This document shows positions 45,484 through 53,596 of a stretch of 64,000 nucleotides of DNA, piece after piece. Under the pieces are notes generated by a model that worked only from the letters and a program-made list of their open reading frames with translations, ran no database searches and had not been told where the DNA came from. This stretch comes from Olivibacter jilunii (GTDB lineage Bacteria; Bacteroidota; Bacteroidia; Sphingobacteriales; Sphingobacteriaceae): positions 473,035-537,034 of the forward strand of contig NZ_LR027851.1 in the NCBI RefSeq assembly GCF_900607235.1, read 5' to 3'. The position numbers were made by a program, and so were the translations under genes. The first letter of the stretch is position 1, and each line of letters starts with the position of its first letter.

Positions 45484-46145
45484 CGTGACCCAAATATGGT
45501 GCTTCCCAATCTAATCATTGTACTCCCTTGTTCAATGGCAATTTTATAGTCGGACGACATACCCATCGATAACTCCTTGAAAGCGTCGTCTTTTCGAAAG
45601 AAGCTGGCTTTAATGCCATTAAAAAGTGTTTTTAACTCATAGAATTCTTCTTTGATCAGCTTCTCATTATCGGTATTGGTAGCAATTCCCATTAGACCAA
45701 CAATACGAACATTTTTAAGTATGCTGAATTCGTCGGATCGTAGTAGTTCGATTACTTCGTCGTAAGCCAAGCCAAATTTCGTTTCCTCGTCCGCAATATA
45801 AATTTGCAAAAGACAATCAATGATTCGGTCATGTTTTGACGCCTGTTTATTAATTTCCTGAAGCAATTTCAAACTGTCAACAGATTGAATTAATTTGATA
45901 AAGGGCGCAAGATATTTTACCTTATTTGTTTGTAAATGACCGATCATATGCCATTCAATATCTTTCGGTAAAACTTCGTATTTATCGCGCAACTCTTGTA
46001 CCTGGTTTTCTCCAAACGTGCGCTGTCCGGCGTCATAAGCTTCTTGAATCTCAGTTACTGACTTGGTTTTTGAAACGGCTACCAATGTTACACCTACCGA
46101 ATCTGTTTCTTTTTTAATCTTTTCTAAATTATCACTAATACTCAT
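45480..46145 (-). CDS. YggS-family PLP-dependent protein
   Basis: 221 residues from ATG 46145 (MSISDNLEK); a TTG at 46196 adds an unusual basic stretch. PLP lysine in LVAVSKTKS (K26), then FGENQVQEL, EWHMIGHLQTNK and SMGMSSDYKIAIEQGSTMIRLG, all family marks. It is a PLP-homeostasis protein without known catalytic activity. It ends IFGSR-TGA; the TGA lies in the 87-bp repeat array. A TACCTTTG element lies upstream at 46236. Confidence 0.95.
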   Translation of the reverse strand: MSISDNLEKIKKETDSVGVTLVAVSKTKSVTEIQEAYDAGQRTFGENQVQELRDKYEVLPKDIEWHMIGHLQTNKVKYLAPFIKLIQSVDSLKLLQEINKQASKHDRIIDCLLQIYIADEETKFGLAYDEVIELLRSDEFSILKNVRIVGLMGIATNTDNEKLIKEEFYELKTLFNGIKASFFRKDDAFKELSMGMSSDYKIAIEQGSTMIRLGSTIFGSR

Positions 46146-46235
46146 TTCTCTTATCAATTTTTTTCGCCCGCCCACACTTGTACCTTTCTTGGACAATTAC
46201 TCATCGCAACCTAAACGCCTGCTTTAAAGCGGACG

Positions 46236-46243
46236 CAAAGGTA
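46236..46243 (-). promoter_or_regulatory. -7 element for yggS
   Basis: TACCTTTG on the minus strand, a full TAnnTTTG match 91 bases before the yggS ATG. The -33 match is weak. Confidence 0.4.
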
Positions 46244-46248
46244 ACTAA

Positions 46249-46279
46249 TTGCATATGAAAAGCATTTTATCTAAGTTTG
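46249..46279 (+). promoter_or_regulatory. Promoter of the DUF4296 gene
   Basis: TTG (46249-46251) - 20 bases - TAAGTTTG (46272-46279), a good Bacteroidota promoter. It lies 16 bases before ATG 46295, giving a very short leader and ruling out the TTG start at 46277. Confidence 0.7.
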
Positions 46280-46294
46280 TGCGAATTTAAAGAA

Positions 46295-46951
46295 ATGACT
46301 CGGTTATTAATAGTAATTCTTTCAGTGTTTTTGTTAGCGGCTTGTAATAAGGAGAAGGTGCCTGAAGGAGTTATCGCCCAAAAGAAGATGGTCCCACTTT
46401 TATGTGATTTTCATCTGGCTGAAGGATACCTGTCTTCCTTACCCATGGATTCGTCTCGCTTGCTGGCGAAAAATTATTATGCTTCCATCTTTAAAAAATA
46501 TGACACTGATTCGGCTGGGTTTAACAAAAGCCTCGTCTTCTATTCAAAAGATCCGGGCTTATTGAATCAGATTTATGCCGAGGTGCAAAAGCGGTTGCAG
46601 CAATATCAAAAGGATGAACAAGCGAAGATAGATGCAAAAATGAGAAAGGTCTTCGTGGCCGATTCTTTAAAGAGTGCGTCCATTAAAGATAGTCTAGACA
46701 AAATAAAGGCTGATTCGGTGAATTTTCAGTTGACCAAAAATTTACTTTATCGGAAGCATACCGATTCGGCTAACCGTAAATCGGAGGCATGGTCTTTGCC
46801 CCTGGAGAAGGCATTGGTTAAACGAATCCTTTATATTCCGAATGGAAATAGCGAATTGAGTAAGTTGTTGTTACCCATAGATTCAATCAAGAAGTCCAAA
46901 CCGGCAGACTCGTTGAAAATAAAGGGGCCGGTTAAGTCGAAGAGGCGTTAA
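46295..46951 (+). CDS. DUF4296 lipoprotein
   Basis: 218 residues from ATG 46295. Lipoprotein signal MTRLLIVILSVFLLAAC (C17). DUF4296 core at about 25-115: MVPLLCDFHLAEGYL, FKKYDTDSAGFNKSLVFYSKDP and IYAEVQKRLQQY. A charged, helical tail rich in KADSLK repeats follows. Function unknown; common in Bacteroidota beside mutS2-type genes. Its stop TAA (46949-46951) lies within the repeat string GTTAAGTTGTTAATTAGCC. Confidence 0.9.
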   Translation: MTRLLIVILSVFLLAACNKEKVPEGVIAQKKMVPLLCDFHLAEGYLSSLPMDSSRLLAKNYYASIFKKYDTDSAGFNKSLVFYSKDPGLLNQIYAEVQKRLQQYQKDEQAKIDAKMRKVFVADSLKSASIKDSLDKIKADSVNFQLTKNLLYRKHTDSANRKSEAWSLPLEKALVKRILYIPNGNSELSKLLLPIDSIKKSKPADSLKIKGPVKSKRR

Positions 46952-47078
46952 GTTGTTAATTAGCCAAATTTTTAATTAGCCAATTAGTCAATGGTTAAAA
47001 GTTGAGTAGTTAAGTAGTGGAGTAGTAAGTACTTGAGTAGGGACTAACCCTCTGCGGCTTACAGCCTACAGCGCTACC
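46949..47078 (+). repeat. Composite repeat A-B-A-C before mutS2
   Basis: Starts inside the DUF4296 stop: GTTAAGTTG (short A), then degenerate B (TTAATTAGCC twice), then A (GTTGAGTAGTTAAGTAG), then C (GGCTTACAGCCTACAGC). It ends 15 bases before the mutS2 ATG. Confidence 0.8.
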
Positions 47079-47092
47079 TAAAGTTAAATAGA

Positions 47093-49462
47093 ATGATATA
47101 TCCTCAGAATGCTGTTGATAAATTGGGTTTTACCGAAATCAAGGCACTAATAAAAGCATACTGTTTAAGTGAAATGGGAAGGCAAATGGTGGACAAAATC
47201 CAGCCGATGCATCAGTTTGACCAGATCAATAAATTCATGCGTCAAACCTATGAATTTAAAGAAATATTACTGAACGATTCCCCCTTGCCCATAGAACATT
47301 TGTATCCCATACGTGCCCTCGCAGAAAAGGCTAGGGTAGAGGGGGTGTTTTTGACAGAAGAAGAGTTTTTTCATGTGCTACTGTCGTTGAAAACTGTATT
47401 TGCAGTTATCCGATATTTTAACGACCGAAATGGACATTATCCTAATCTGGAAGCATTATTCGAGCACTTGCCAATAGAAAAAGGGATTGTAAATGCTATT
47501 GAACGCGTAATCGATGCGAAAGGTAAAATTAAGCCCAACGCCTCATCGCTTCTCTCAGAAATTATCACCAATATTGCCAAAGCAGAGCAGGAGGCGCGCA
47601 AACGGATTGACCATGTTTTTAAAAGCGCTCAGGGAAACGGCTGGACGGCAGACGGAAACCTAACCGTTCGAGATGGCCGTTTATGCATCCCGCTATTGGC
47701 AGAAAACAAACGCAAGTTGAAGGGCTTTTTTCATGACGAATCGGCTACGGGGCAAACGGTATTCATCGAACCCGAAGAAGTTTTTCATTTAAACAACAAA
47801 GTCCGCGATCTTGAATTTGATAAGCGAAGAGAAGTGATCCGTATTTTAATTGAATTAACGGATACATTACGTCCCAATATTCCGCTCTTGTTAGCCTATC
47901 ATGGATTGCTTAGTAAACTTGATTTTGTGCGAGCCAAGGCACTATTTGCAATCGAATTGGAAGCGGATATGCCACAGTTATCAAAAGAAGCTGCCGTTGA
48001 ACTGATAAACGCCAGACACCCCCTTCTGATGCTCAATTTTAAGAAGGAGAAACAAACAGTTGTGCCGTTGAATGTCAAAATAGATAATCAGCAGCGCGTA
48101 ATCGTTGTTTCAGGACCTAATGCAGGCGGAAAATCGGTAGCGATGAAAACCATCGGCTTGTTGCAAATAATGGCCCAAGCCGGATTATTGATTCCGGCGG
48201 ACGAGTCGTCGACGATAGGTGTTTTTAAACAATTTTTTGCTGATATCGGCGATGACCAGTCGATCGAAAGTGACTTAAGTACCTATAGTGCTCATCTTTC
48301 GAAGATGAAATACTTTACGGAACACGCGAACGGTAAAACGTTGGTGCTTATTGACGAATTTGGCACAGGTACTGATCCACAATTCGGTGGCCCGATAGCG
48401 GAAGCGGTATTGGAAGTTTTGAACCGTAAAAAAATAAGAGGGGTAGTTACTACTCACTATTCTAATTTGAAGAACTTTGCTAATGCGACAGAAGGCCTGG
48501 AAAATGCTTCCATGCTTTTTGATAATGCAGCCATGCATCCACTTTATATTTTAGAAATCGGGAAACCGGGTAGTTCTTATGCTTTTGAAATTGCACAAAA
48601 AATTGGATTGCCAACGGAGGTTCTACAAGCAGCAAAACAAAAGATAGGTGCACAACAAAAGCGGGTTGACACCTTACTTGTTGACTTAGAGCGGGAAAAG
48701 AAGACAATCCTGGATACCAAGCGTTTAGTTGAGAAAAGAGAAACTGCGCTCAATAAGTTACAACAAGATACCGAAGCTTTGCAACGCTATTTAGACGAGA
48801 ATAAAAAGACAATCCTTAAACAAGCTAAGCTAGAAGCCCAGGAAATTATAAAAAATGCCAACAGGTTAGTGGAAAACACGATTTCAGAAATTAAGGAGAG
48901 CAAAGCAGATAGAGAGAGAACGAAGGCAGCTAGACAACACTTGCAGCAAGAGCTTGAACGCCACCAACTCAATGAACCAAAAACGAAAGGAGCTACGGTC
49001 GCTAATAACCAAGAAATACACGTTGGCGATTGGGTGAAAATTATAGAATCAGGTAATGTGGCTCAGGTACTGGAAGTTGCGAAAGATAACCTTATCTTGG
49101 CGATGGGTGATTTGCGATCGGTGGTGAAAAGAAAACGTGTAGAAAAAGTAGCAACAAAAGAGGTTCCAAAAGAAATTCGTAAATCTCATAGCGCAATGGT
49201 TACCGAAGAGTTAACGGGATTTTATCCTGAATTGGATGTAAGGGGCATGCGCACAGAAGACGCCCTTCAGGCGATCGAAAAGCACCTAGATAAGGCCATT
49301 ATGTTGGGTTTTCCAAGCCTAAAGGTTATTCACGGTAAAGGAGATGGTATTCTTAGAAAAATGATACGGGATTATTTACGTAAATATTCGCAGGTTAACA
49401 GGATGGAAGACGAACATGCTGATAGAGGCGGTGATGGAATAACGTATGTATATTTGAATTAG
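47093..49462 (+). CDS. mutS2: MutS2-family ATPase with Smr domain
   Basis: 789 residues. Core and clamp helices, Walker A GPNAGGKS (G341-S348), the Walker B-like LVLIDEFGTGTDP, a coiled coil at about 520-635, and a C-terminal Smr nuclease domain at about 710-789 (LDVRGMRTEDAL, VIHGKGDGILR). It suppresses recombination and acts on stalled ribosomes in other bacteria. Full length, start ATG 47093. The preceding composite repeat occupies most of its leader. Confidence 0.96.
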   Translation: MIYPQNAVDKLGFTEIKALIKAYCLSEMGRQMVDKIQPMHQFDQINKFMRQTYEFKEILLNDSPLPIEHLYPIRALAEKARVEGVFLTEEEFFHVLLSLKTVFAVIRYFNDRNGHYPNLEALFEHLPIEKGIVNAIERVIDAKGKIKPNASSLLSEIITNIAKAEQEARKRIDHVFKSAQGNGWTADGNLTVRDGRLCIPLLAENKRKLKGFFHDESATGQTVFIEPEEVFHLNNKVRDLEFDKRREVIRILIELTDTLRPNIPLLLAYHGLLSKLDFVRAKALFAIELEADMPQLSKEAAVELINARHPLLMLNFKKEKQTVVPLNVKIDNQQRVIVVSGPNAGGKSVAMKTIGLLQIMAQAGLLIPADESSTIGVFKQFFADIGDDQSIESDLSTYSAHLSKMKYFTEHANGKTLVLIDEFGTGTDPQFGGPIAEAVLEVLNRKKIRGVVTTHYSNLKNFANATEGLENASMLFDNAAMHPLYILEIGKPGSSYAFEIAQKIGLPTEVLQAAKQKIGAQQKRVDTLLVDLEREKKTILDTKRLVEKRETALNKLQQDTEALQRYLDENKKTILKQAKLEAQEIIKNANRLVENTISEIKESKADRERTKAARQHLQQELERHQLNEPKTKGATVANNQEIHVGDWVKIIESGNVAQVLEVAKDNLILAMGDLRSVVKRKRVEKVATKEVPKEIRKSHSAMVTEELTGFYPELDVRGMRTEDALQAIEKHLDKAIMLGFPSLKVIHGKGDGILRKMIRDYLRKYSQVNRMEDEHADRGGDGITYVYLN

Positions 49463-49481
49463 CCTATCGAATGGGCTAATT
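49457..49481. terminator. Hairpin between mutS2 and the Cys-rich gene
   Basis: AATTAGCC and GGCTAATT pair over 8 bp with a 9-base loop, overlapping the mutS2 stop and ending 3 bases before the convergent small gene stop. No long T-run, so terminator role is moderate. Confidence 0.5.
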
Positions 49482-49483
49482 CT

Positions 49484-49654
49484 TTACCTATTGGGACATT
49501 TTTTACAACGCTTGCCCTTCTTATATTTTTTGCAACACTTCTTGAACTCACAACAACCGGTATAAGGATTCAGTCCTTTGTGGTTTTCAGGATCTAACGG
49601 GCAGCCATTTCTTACCAGCTCCATCTCAAAAATGTTCAATACCTTCATCTTCAT
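49484..49654 (-). CDS. Small cysteine-rich protein (56 residues)
   Basis: ATG 49654 gives MKMKVLNIFEMELVRNGCPL, then a Cys-rich C-terminus with TGCCEFKKCCKKYKKGKRC and KKCP before the stop. Seven Cys (C18, C34, C35, C40, C41, C50, C53), strongly basic from residue 38 on. No signal peptide, so a cytoplasmic zinc-binding or nucleic-acid-binding knot is likely. A second in-frame ATG is at 49648. It converges with mutS2. Too small for the usual length cut-off, but the coding bias and Cys pairs look real. Family not recognised. Confidence 0.65.
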   Translation of the reverse strand: MKMKVLNIFEMELVRNGCPLDPENHKGLNPYTGCCEFKKCCKKYKKGKRCKKCPNR

Positions 49655-49712
49655 CAATTTACGCTGCCAAAGGTAAGTATTATTTAAATTAATTCTAAAT
49701 GTTTTTTGGAAT

Positions 49713-49882
49713 TGTTAAGTCACTGAGTTGTGGAGTGGTTGAGTAGTTAATTCGCTAATTAGCCGATTAGCCAATGTGATGATTAGCTAATGTGATAACG
49801 AGGGGCAGCGTTCTTAGTTACGCGCATCAGTCGGCTTATGGCTTATTGCTTACAGCCTATAGTTTATTGTTTACAGCCTTTT
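49713..49882 (+). repeat. Composite repeat A-B-C between the Cys-rich gene and scoA
   Basis: A (GTGGAGTGGTTGAGTAG, 49729 on), B (TAATTAGCCGATTAGCCAAT at 49756-49775, then a GATTAGCTAATGTG tail), then C (GGCTTATGGCTTATTGCTTA and ACAGCCTATAG). Ends about 60 bases before the scoA ATG. The gap from 49655 to 49943 has nothing else. Confidence 0.85.
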
Positions 49883-49943
49883 GTTTTATAGAACCAAAAT
49901 TGTAAATTAACGTCGTTGCAGCCGATTTTTAAACTTGATAGCC

Positions 49944-50639
49944 ATGATTAATAAAGTAGTGAACAATGCCGATGAAGCTATTAGAGACATTCAGGATGGA
50001 ATGACACTTATGCTCGGGGGATTTGGTCTATGCGGGATACCCGAGAATTGCATTGCCGCATTGGTGAAAAAAGAAGTGAAAGACTTAACATGTATTTCCA
50101 ATAATGCCGGTGTAGATGATTTCGGAATCGGTTTAATGCTTCAAAAAAGGCAGCTAAAAAAGATGATCGCGTCTTACGTTGGAGAAAATGCAGAATTTGA
50201 GCGTCAGCTACTTTCGGGAGAACTAGAAGTTGAGTTAATACCGCAAGGCACCTTGGCCACTCGATGCTTGGCGGCCGGTTATGGAATGCCGGCAATCTTT
50301 ACACCGGCCGGAGTAGGAACCGAAGTGGCAGAAGGCAAAGAAATCAGAAGATTTAACGATAAAGACTATTTGTTAGAAATGGCATTCAATGCTGATTTTG
50401 CCATTGTAAAGGCTTGGAAAGGAGATACAACCGGGAATCTTATCTTTCGCTCAACGGCCCGTAATTTTAATCCTATCATGGCCATGGCCGGAAAAATAAC
50501 CATTGCGGAAGTCGAGGAGTTGTTACCTGTTGGATCCTTGGATCCGGATCATATCCATACGCCCGGGATTTATGTACATCGCATATTCCAAGGAGAAAAA
50601 TATGAAAAAAGAATTGAGAAGAGAACCATAAGGGAGTAG
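49944..50639 (+). CDS. scoA: 3-oxoacid CoA-transferase subunit A
   Basis: 231 residues from ATG 49944 ([13 protein letters not shown]). The family glycine motif [13 protein letters not shown] lies near 26-38, followed by [16 protein letters not shown] and late [14 protein letters not shown]. It forms a heteromer with subunit B and moves CoA from succinyl-CoA to acetoacetate or similar acids. Its partner gene is 512 bases away because another gene sits between them. Stop TAG (50637-50639) lies in GAGTAGTCAAGTAG of the repeat. Confidence 0.93.
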   Translation: MINKVVNNADEAIRDIQDGMTLMLGGFGLCGIPENCIAALVKKEVKDLTCISNNAGVDDFGIGLMLQKRQLKKMIASYVGENAEFERQLLSGELEVELIPQGTLATRCLAAGYGMPAIFTPAGVGTEVAEGKEIRRFNDKDYLLEMAFNADFAIVKAWKGDTTGNLIFRSTARNFNPIMAMAGKITIAEVEELLPVGSLDPDHIHTPGIYVHRIFQGEKYEKRIEKRTIRE

Positions 50640-50674
50640 TCAAGTAGACCAATTGTTAAGTAGTTAAGTAGTGA
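50637..50674 (+). repeat. Module A, left flank of the four-helix-bundle gene
   Basis: From the scoA stop, TAGTCAAGTAG and twice GTTAAGTAGT (50655-50664, 50663-50672). The 10-mer GTTAAGTAGT occurs inverted on the right flank at 51099-51108. Confidence 0.85.
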
Positions 50675-50709
50675 GATTCGCATCAAAAATTGAAAAACAG
50701 TACAATTCA

Positions 50710-51075
50710 ATGACCAGCACGTTTGAGGATCTAGAGGTTTGGAAACACTGTCGAAGCTTTAGAAACAAATTGGGTGAAGTTATAAAACTTCTTCCGAATG
50801 AAGAAAAATATAGGTTATCAGATCAATTGAAAAGAGCAGCTAGATCAGTTACTGCAAATATTGCGGAAGGGTACGGCCGATTTCATTATCAAGAAAACAT
50901 CCAATTTTGTAGACAATCAAGAGGGTCACTGTATGAGATACTCGATCATTTAATATGTGCTTTGGATGAACAATATATTGACAACGCCACATTTGATAAA
51001 TGCAAAGCCGATCTAGAAAAATGTATAGCACTTTTGAATGGATATATACTTTACCTTAAGAAACGAAAGGAATGA
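50710..51075 (+). CDS. Four-helix-bundle protein (S23/bAvd-like)
   Basis: 121 residues from ATG 50710 (MTSTFEDLEVWKHCRSF), the usual family start; a GTG at 50671 would start inside the repeat. Family marks: FEDLEVWK, YRLSDQLKRAARSVTANIAEGYGR and a C-terminal helix with ILDHLICALDE. The family is known from intervening sequences in 23S rRNA genes and as accessory proteins of diversity-generating retroelements; orphan copies are common in Bacteroidota. Here it splits the scoA-scoB pair and lies between inverted A modules. Positively charged surface helices suggest nucleic-acid binding (family knowledge). Confidence 0.94.
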   Translation: MTSTFEDLEVWKHCRSFRNKLGEVIKLLPNEEKYRLSDQLKRAARSVTANIAEGYGRFHYQENIQFCRQSRGSLYEILDHLICALDEQYIDNATFDKCKADLEKCIALLNGYILYLKKRKE

Positions 51076-51094
51076 CAATATATTCGACACTGCT

Positions 51095-51147
51095 GTTAAC
51101 TACTTAACAACTCAACAACTCAACAACTCAACAACTTAACAACTAAC
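51095..51147 (-). repeat. Module A, inverted right flank, 9-bp tandem repeat
   Basis: GTTAACTACTTAAC, then about three tandem copies of the 9-mer AACAACTCA, ending 3 bases before the scoB ATG. It is module A on the minus strand, so it faces the left flank. Confidence 0.85.
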
Positions 51148-51150
51148 ACC

Positions 51151-51810
51151 ATGACCCTAGACAAACAAGGAATAGCCAAACGCATTGCGCAGGAAATAAA
51201 AGACGGTTATTACGTTAACCTCGGTATCGGTATACCAACCTTGGTAGCCAATTATATACCTGAAGATATTCAGGTTGTACTGCAATCGGAGAATGGTTTG
51301 CTTGGTATGGGACCATATCCTTCGGAAGAGGAAGTCGACCCGGATTTAATTAATGCGGGCAAACAAACGGTTACAACGCTTCCCGGATCGGCAATATTTG
51401 ACTCAGCAATGAGTTTTGGAATGATCCGGGCTCAGAAGGTAGATTTGACGATTCTGGGAGCTATGGAGGTTTCGGAAAATGGCGATATTGCCAATTGGAA
51501 AATACCGGGCAAAATGGTCAAGGGAATGGGGGGAGCCATGGATCTGGTAGCCTCTGCCAAAAATATCATTGTTGCGATGCAACAGGTTAACAAGGAAGGT
51601 GAAAGTAAATTGCTTCCATCCTGCACCTTGCCTTTGACAGGAGTGAGGTGCGTTCGGAAGATTGTTACCGAGTTAGCCGTCTTTGTTATTGAACCACACG
51701 GAGGCTTTCGCCTCTTAGAAAGAGCACCTGGACTGAGTGTGGATGAAATCCGGAATGCAACCGCCGGCAAGTTTATAGCCGATGATAATATTCCGGAAAT
51801 GAGACTTTAA
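51151..51810 (+). CDS. scoB: 3-oxoacid CoA-transferase subunit B
   Basis: 219 residues. Catalytic glutamate E47 in QSENGLLGMGPYP carries CoA as a thioester; other marks are NLGIGIPTLVANY, GGAMDLV and a late AVFVIEPHGGF. Works with subunit A. Its leader is the inverted A-module repeat, so translation probably depends on little SD sequence. The stop overlaps the convergent uridine-kinase stop by 4 bases. Confidence 0.95.
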   Translation: MTLDKQGIAKRIAQEIKDGYYVNLGIGIPTLVANYIPEDIQVVLQSENGLLGMGPYPSEEEVDPDLINAGKQTVTTLPGSAIFDSAMSFGMIRAQKVDLTILGAMEVSENGDIANWKIPGKMVKGMGGAMDLVASAKNIIVAMQQVNKEGESKLLPSCTLPLTGVRCVRKIVTELAVFVIEPHGGFRLLERAPGLSVDEIRNATAGKFIADDNIPEMRL

Positions 51811-52439
51811 AATAGTTTTTTCCGTAAGCGTGCGGAAATTTCATCAGTTACTTGTACCATCATCGCGGTATCGTCCTTATTGTTTTCGATAATTAAATCA
51901 CACTGCGATTTGTAGGGAAAAAGATATTCATCAAAGCTGGGGAGTACGTGATTATACCATTTGTATTTGACATCTTCCTCAAAATACCCCCGTTCGATAA
52001 GGTCCCGTCGAAGTCGGCGCTCTAATGCAATATGTTCATCTGCGTGAAGAAATATACGCTCGTCCAGAAGTGTATTGATTTCTTCAAAATGGAAAATAAA
52101 TAGCCCCTCTACTATTAATAAGGGAGCTGGCTTTATCTCCAACATTTTTGGCTTAATTGTCGGATTATTAAAAGTGTATTCTTCTTTAAAGACCGTCTTC
52201 CCTGCAATCAGCGCGCTAATATCATGATAAAAAAGCGTTCGGTTGATAGCAGCAGGTACATCAAAATTATACAGTTTGTTTTCCTCTTGCGTTTTGGTGT
52301 TGGCTGGCAGGTAATAATCATCCTGAGAGATTAACGTAACTTCATGATCTTTGAAGTGATTAAGAAAACACTTCAGAAAGAACGTCTTTCCCGAACCACT
52401 ACTGCCAGCGATACCAATGACATAAGGTTTTTTAGACAT
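51807..52439 (-). CDS. Uridine kinase-like P-loop kinase
   Basis: 210 residues. P-loop GIAGSSGSGKT (K18), then QDDYYLP (about 40), YNFDVPAAIN, VEGLFIFHFEE and RRLRRDLIERGY as in the Udk/PRK family. Predicted to phosphorylate uridine or cytidine for salvage. Normal length. The gene's upstream gap is filled by a composite repeat that begins at the stop of the LysM gene. Confidence 0.92.
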   Translation of the reverse strand: MSKKPYVIGIAGSSGSGKTFFLKCFLNHFKDHEVTLISQDDYYLPANTKTQEENKLYNFDVPAAINRTLFYHDISALIAGKTVFKEEYTFNNPTIKPKMLEIKPAPLLIVEGLFIFHFEEINTLLDERIFLHADEHIALERRLRRDLIERGYFEEDVKYKWYNHVLPSFDEYLFPYKSQCDLIIENNKDDTAMMVQVTDEISARLRKKLF

Positions 52440-52440
52440 T

Positions 52441-52631
52441 TTTTTTAGCTATTAGACTTTAGTTATTCGTTATTAGCTATTCGTTGTTAGTATTGATTCA
52501 CTACTTAACTATTATTAAGGCGTAAGCTATAGCCGTAGGCTTTAATCTCACGTAGTCCCATTATCAAATTAGCTAATTAACTACATGACATCTTTACGAC
52601 TCAACCACTCAACTACTTAACCACTTAACTA
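52441..52631 (-). repeat. Composite repeat A-B-C on the minus strand
   Basis: Read on the minus strand from the LysM stop TAG (52629-52631): A (TAGTTAAGTGGTTAAGTAG and TTGAGTGGTTGAGTCG), B (TTAATTAGCTAATTTGATAAT), then C (AAAGCCTACGGCTATAGCTTA). It fills the whole gap to the uridine-kinase start at 52439. Confidence 0.82.
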
Positions 52632-53591
52632 ATAAGAGATATTAACCTGAAACCGTCTGTCAATTACACCGATTAATGAAGCCACGGATTTGGAAATAAC
52701 GATGATAGCATCTTTATTTTCCGATGTCTCATTGAATTTACCTACAACCTTTGCATAAGTAGTTCGATTGGTCATCGGGTTGGTAATTTTAACTACGGTG
52801 CCGACCGGAGCGGAGTTATGCAAGGCGAGCATTTTGCCGCTTTCGCCATTTAAGTCGTCCATCCAGATTCCAATGCCGCTTGCTGTCACCTGCTTGATTC
52901 CGTAGCGATTGGCCGGTGTGCTATCCTCTTTAGGTGTTTCTTCCGGTTCTTCTTCAATCGTATTGGCGTTGCCGCTTGCAACCTGCTGTTCGTTTTCGCT
53001 TGTTACACCGTTTAACTCTTCGTTGCTAATTACTTTCTTTGGAACACTGGGATCAGTGGCGGCTTCCTCTATAGATGTATTCGGGATTCTGATTAATTGC
53101 CCCTCCTTTAAAGAGTTGCCGGATAAATTGTTCGCTTGTTTAATCGCATCAACAGTTACTCCAAAGCGTTTTGAAATGGAAAAAAGCGTTTCCTTTGCAC
53201 CTACTTTGTATTCAATATAATCGGTTCCCTGGGAGGTAATAGCTGCACCGCCATTAACGGGAGGCTTTGAGCTAGGAGTCGCAGTTTTTACAACATTGTT
53301 TGCAGGGTTCGAGAAGGGTGCGCCGGTCGGAATTTTAACGACATCACCAGCTTTGAGCGACTTATTAGCATTAAAATCAATGATGTCTTTTGGCTTCAGG
53401 TTGTATTTGCGTCCAAGAGAGTAGTAAGATTCTCTGGTCTGTAGTTTATGTAGAATTACTTTTTTACCATTTTGATTTTCAACTCCTATCGAATCCCTTG
53501 TTATCGGATTCGCAAAAACAACACTACTTGTTAAGACACAGGCAACAGTCACGCCTAAGCCTTTTAATATTTTTTTATTCTTCATATACAT
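52629..53591 (-). CDS. LysM-domain protein with RlpA-like C-terminal domain
   Basis: 320 residues. Signal peptide (VTVACVLTSSVVFA), LysM 1 at about 46-89 (ESYYSLGRKYNLKPKDIIDFN), LysM 2 at about 126-171 (ETLFSISKRFGVTVDAIKQANN), an acidic linker (EEEPEETPKED) and a double-psi beta-barrel-like end at about 230-320 (ASGIGIWMDDLNG, APVGTVVKITNP). Periplasmic peptidoglycan-binding protein. Start ATG 53591 or 53585. Its stop TAG is the first triplet of the repeat module A. Confidence 0.92.
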   Translation of the reverse strand: MYMKNKKILKGLGVTVACVLTSSVVFANPITRDSIGVENQNGKKVILHKLQTRESYYSLGRKYNLKPKDIIDFNANKSLKAGDVVKIPTGAPFSNPANNVVKTATPSSKPPVNGGAAITSQGTDYIEYKVGAKETLFSISKRFGVTVDAIKQANNLSGNSLKEGQLIRIPNTSIEEAATDPSVPKKVISNEELNGVTSENEQQVASGNANTIEEEPEETPKEDSTPANRYGIKQVTASGIGIWMDDLNGESGKMLALHNSAPVGTVVKITNPMTNRTTYAKVVGKFNETSENKDAIIVISKSVASLIGVIDRRFQVNISY

Positions 53592-53596
53592 TACAA

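Noticed and set aside
50710..51075. Four-helix-bundle gene as part of an rRNA intervening sequence
   Set aside because: No 23S rRNA sequence is nearby; it sits between two CoA-transferase genes.
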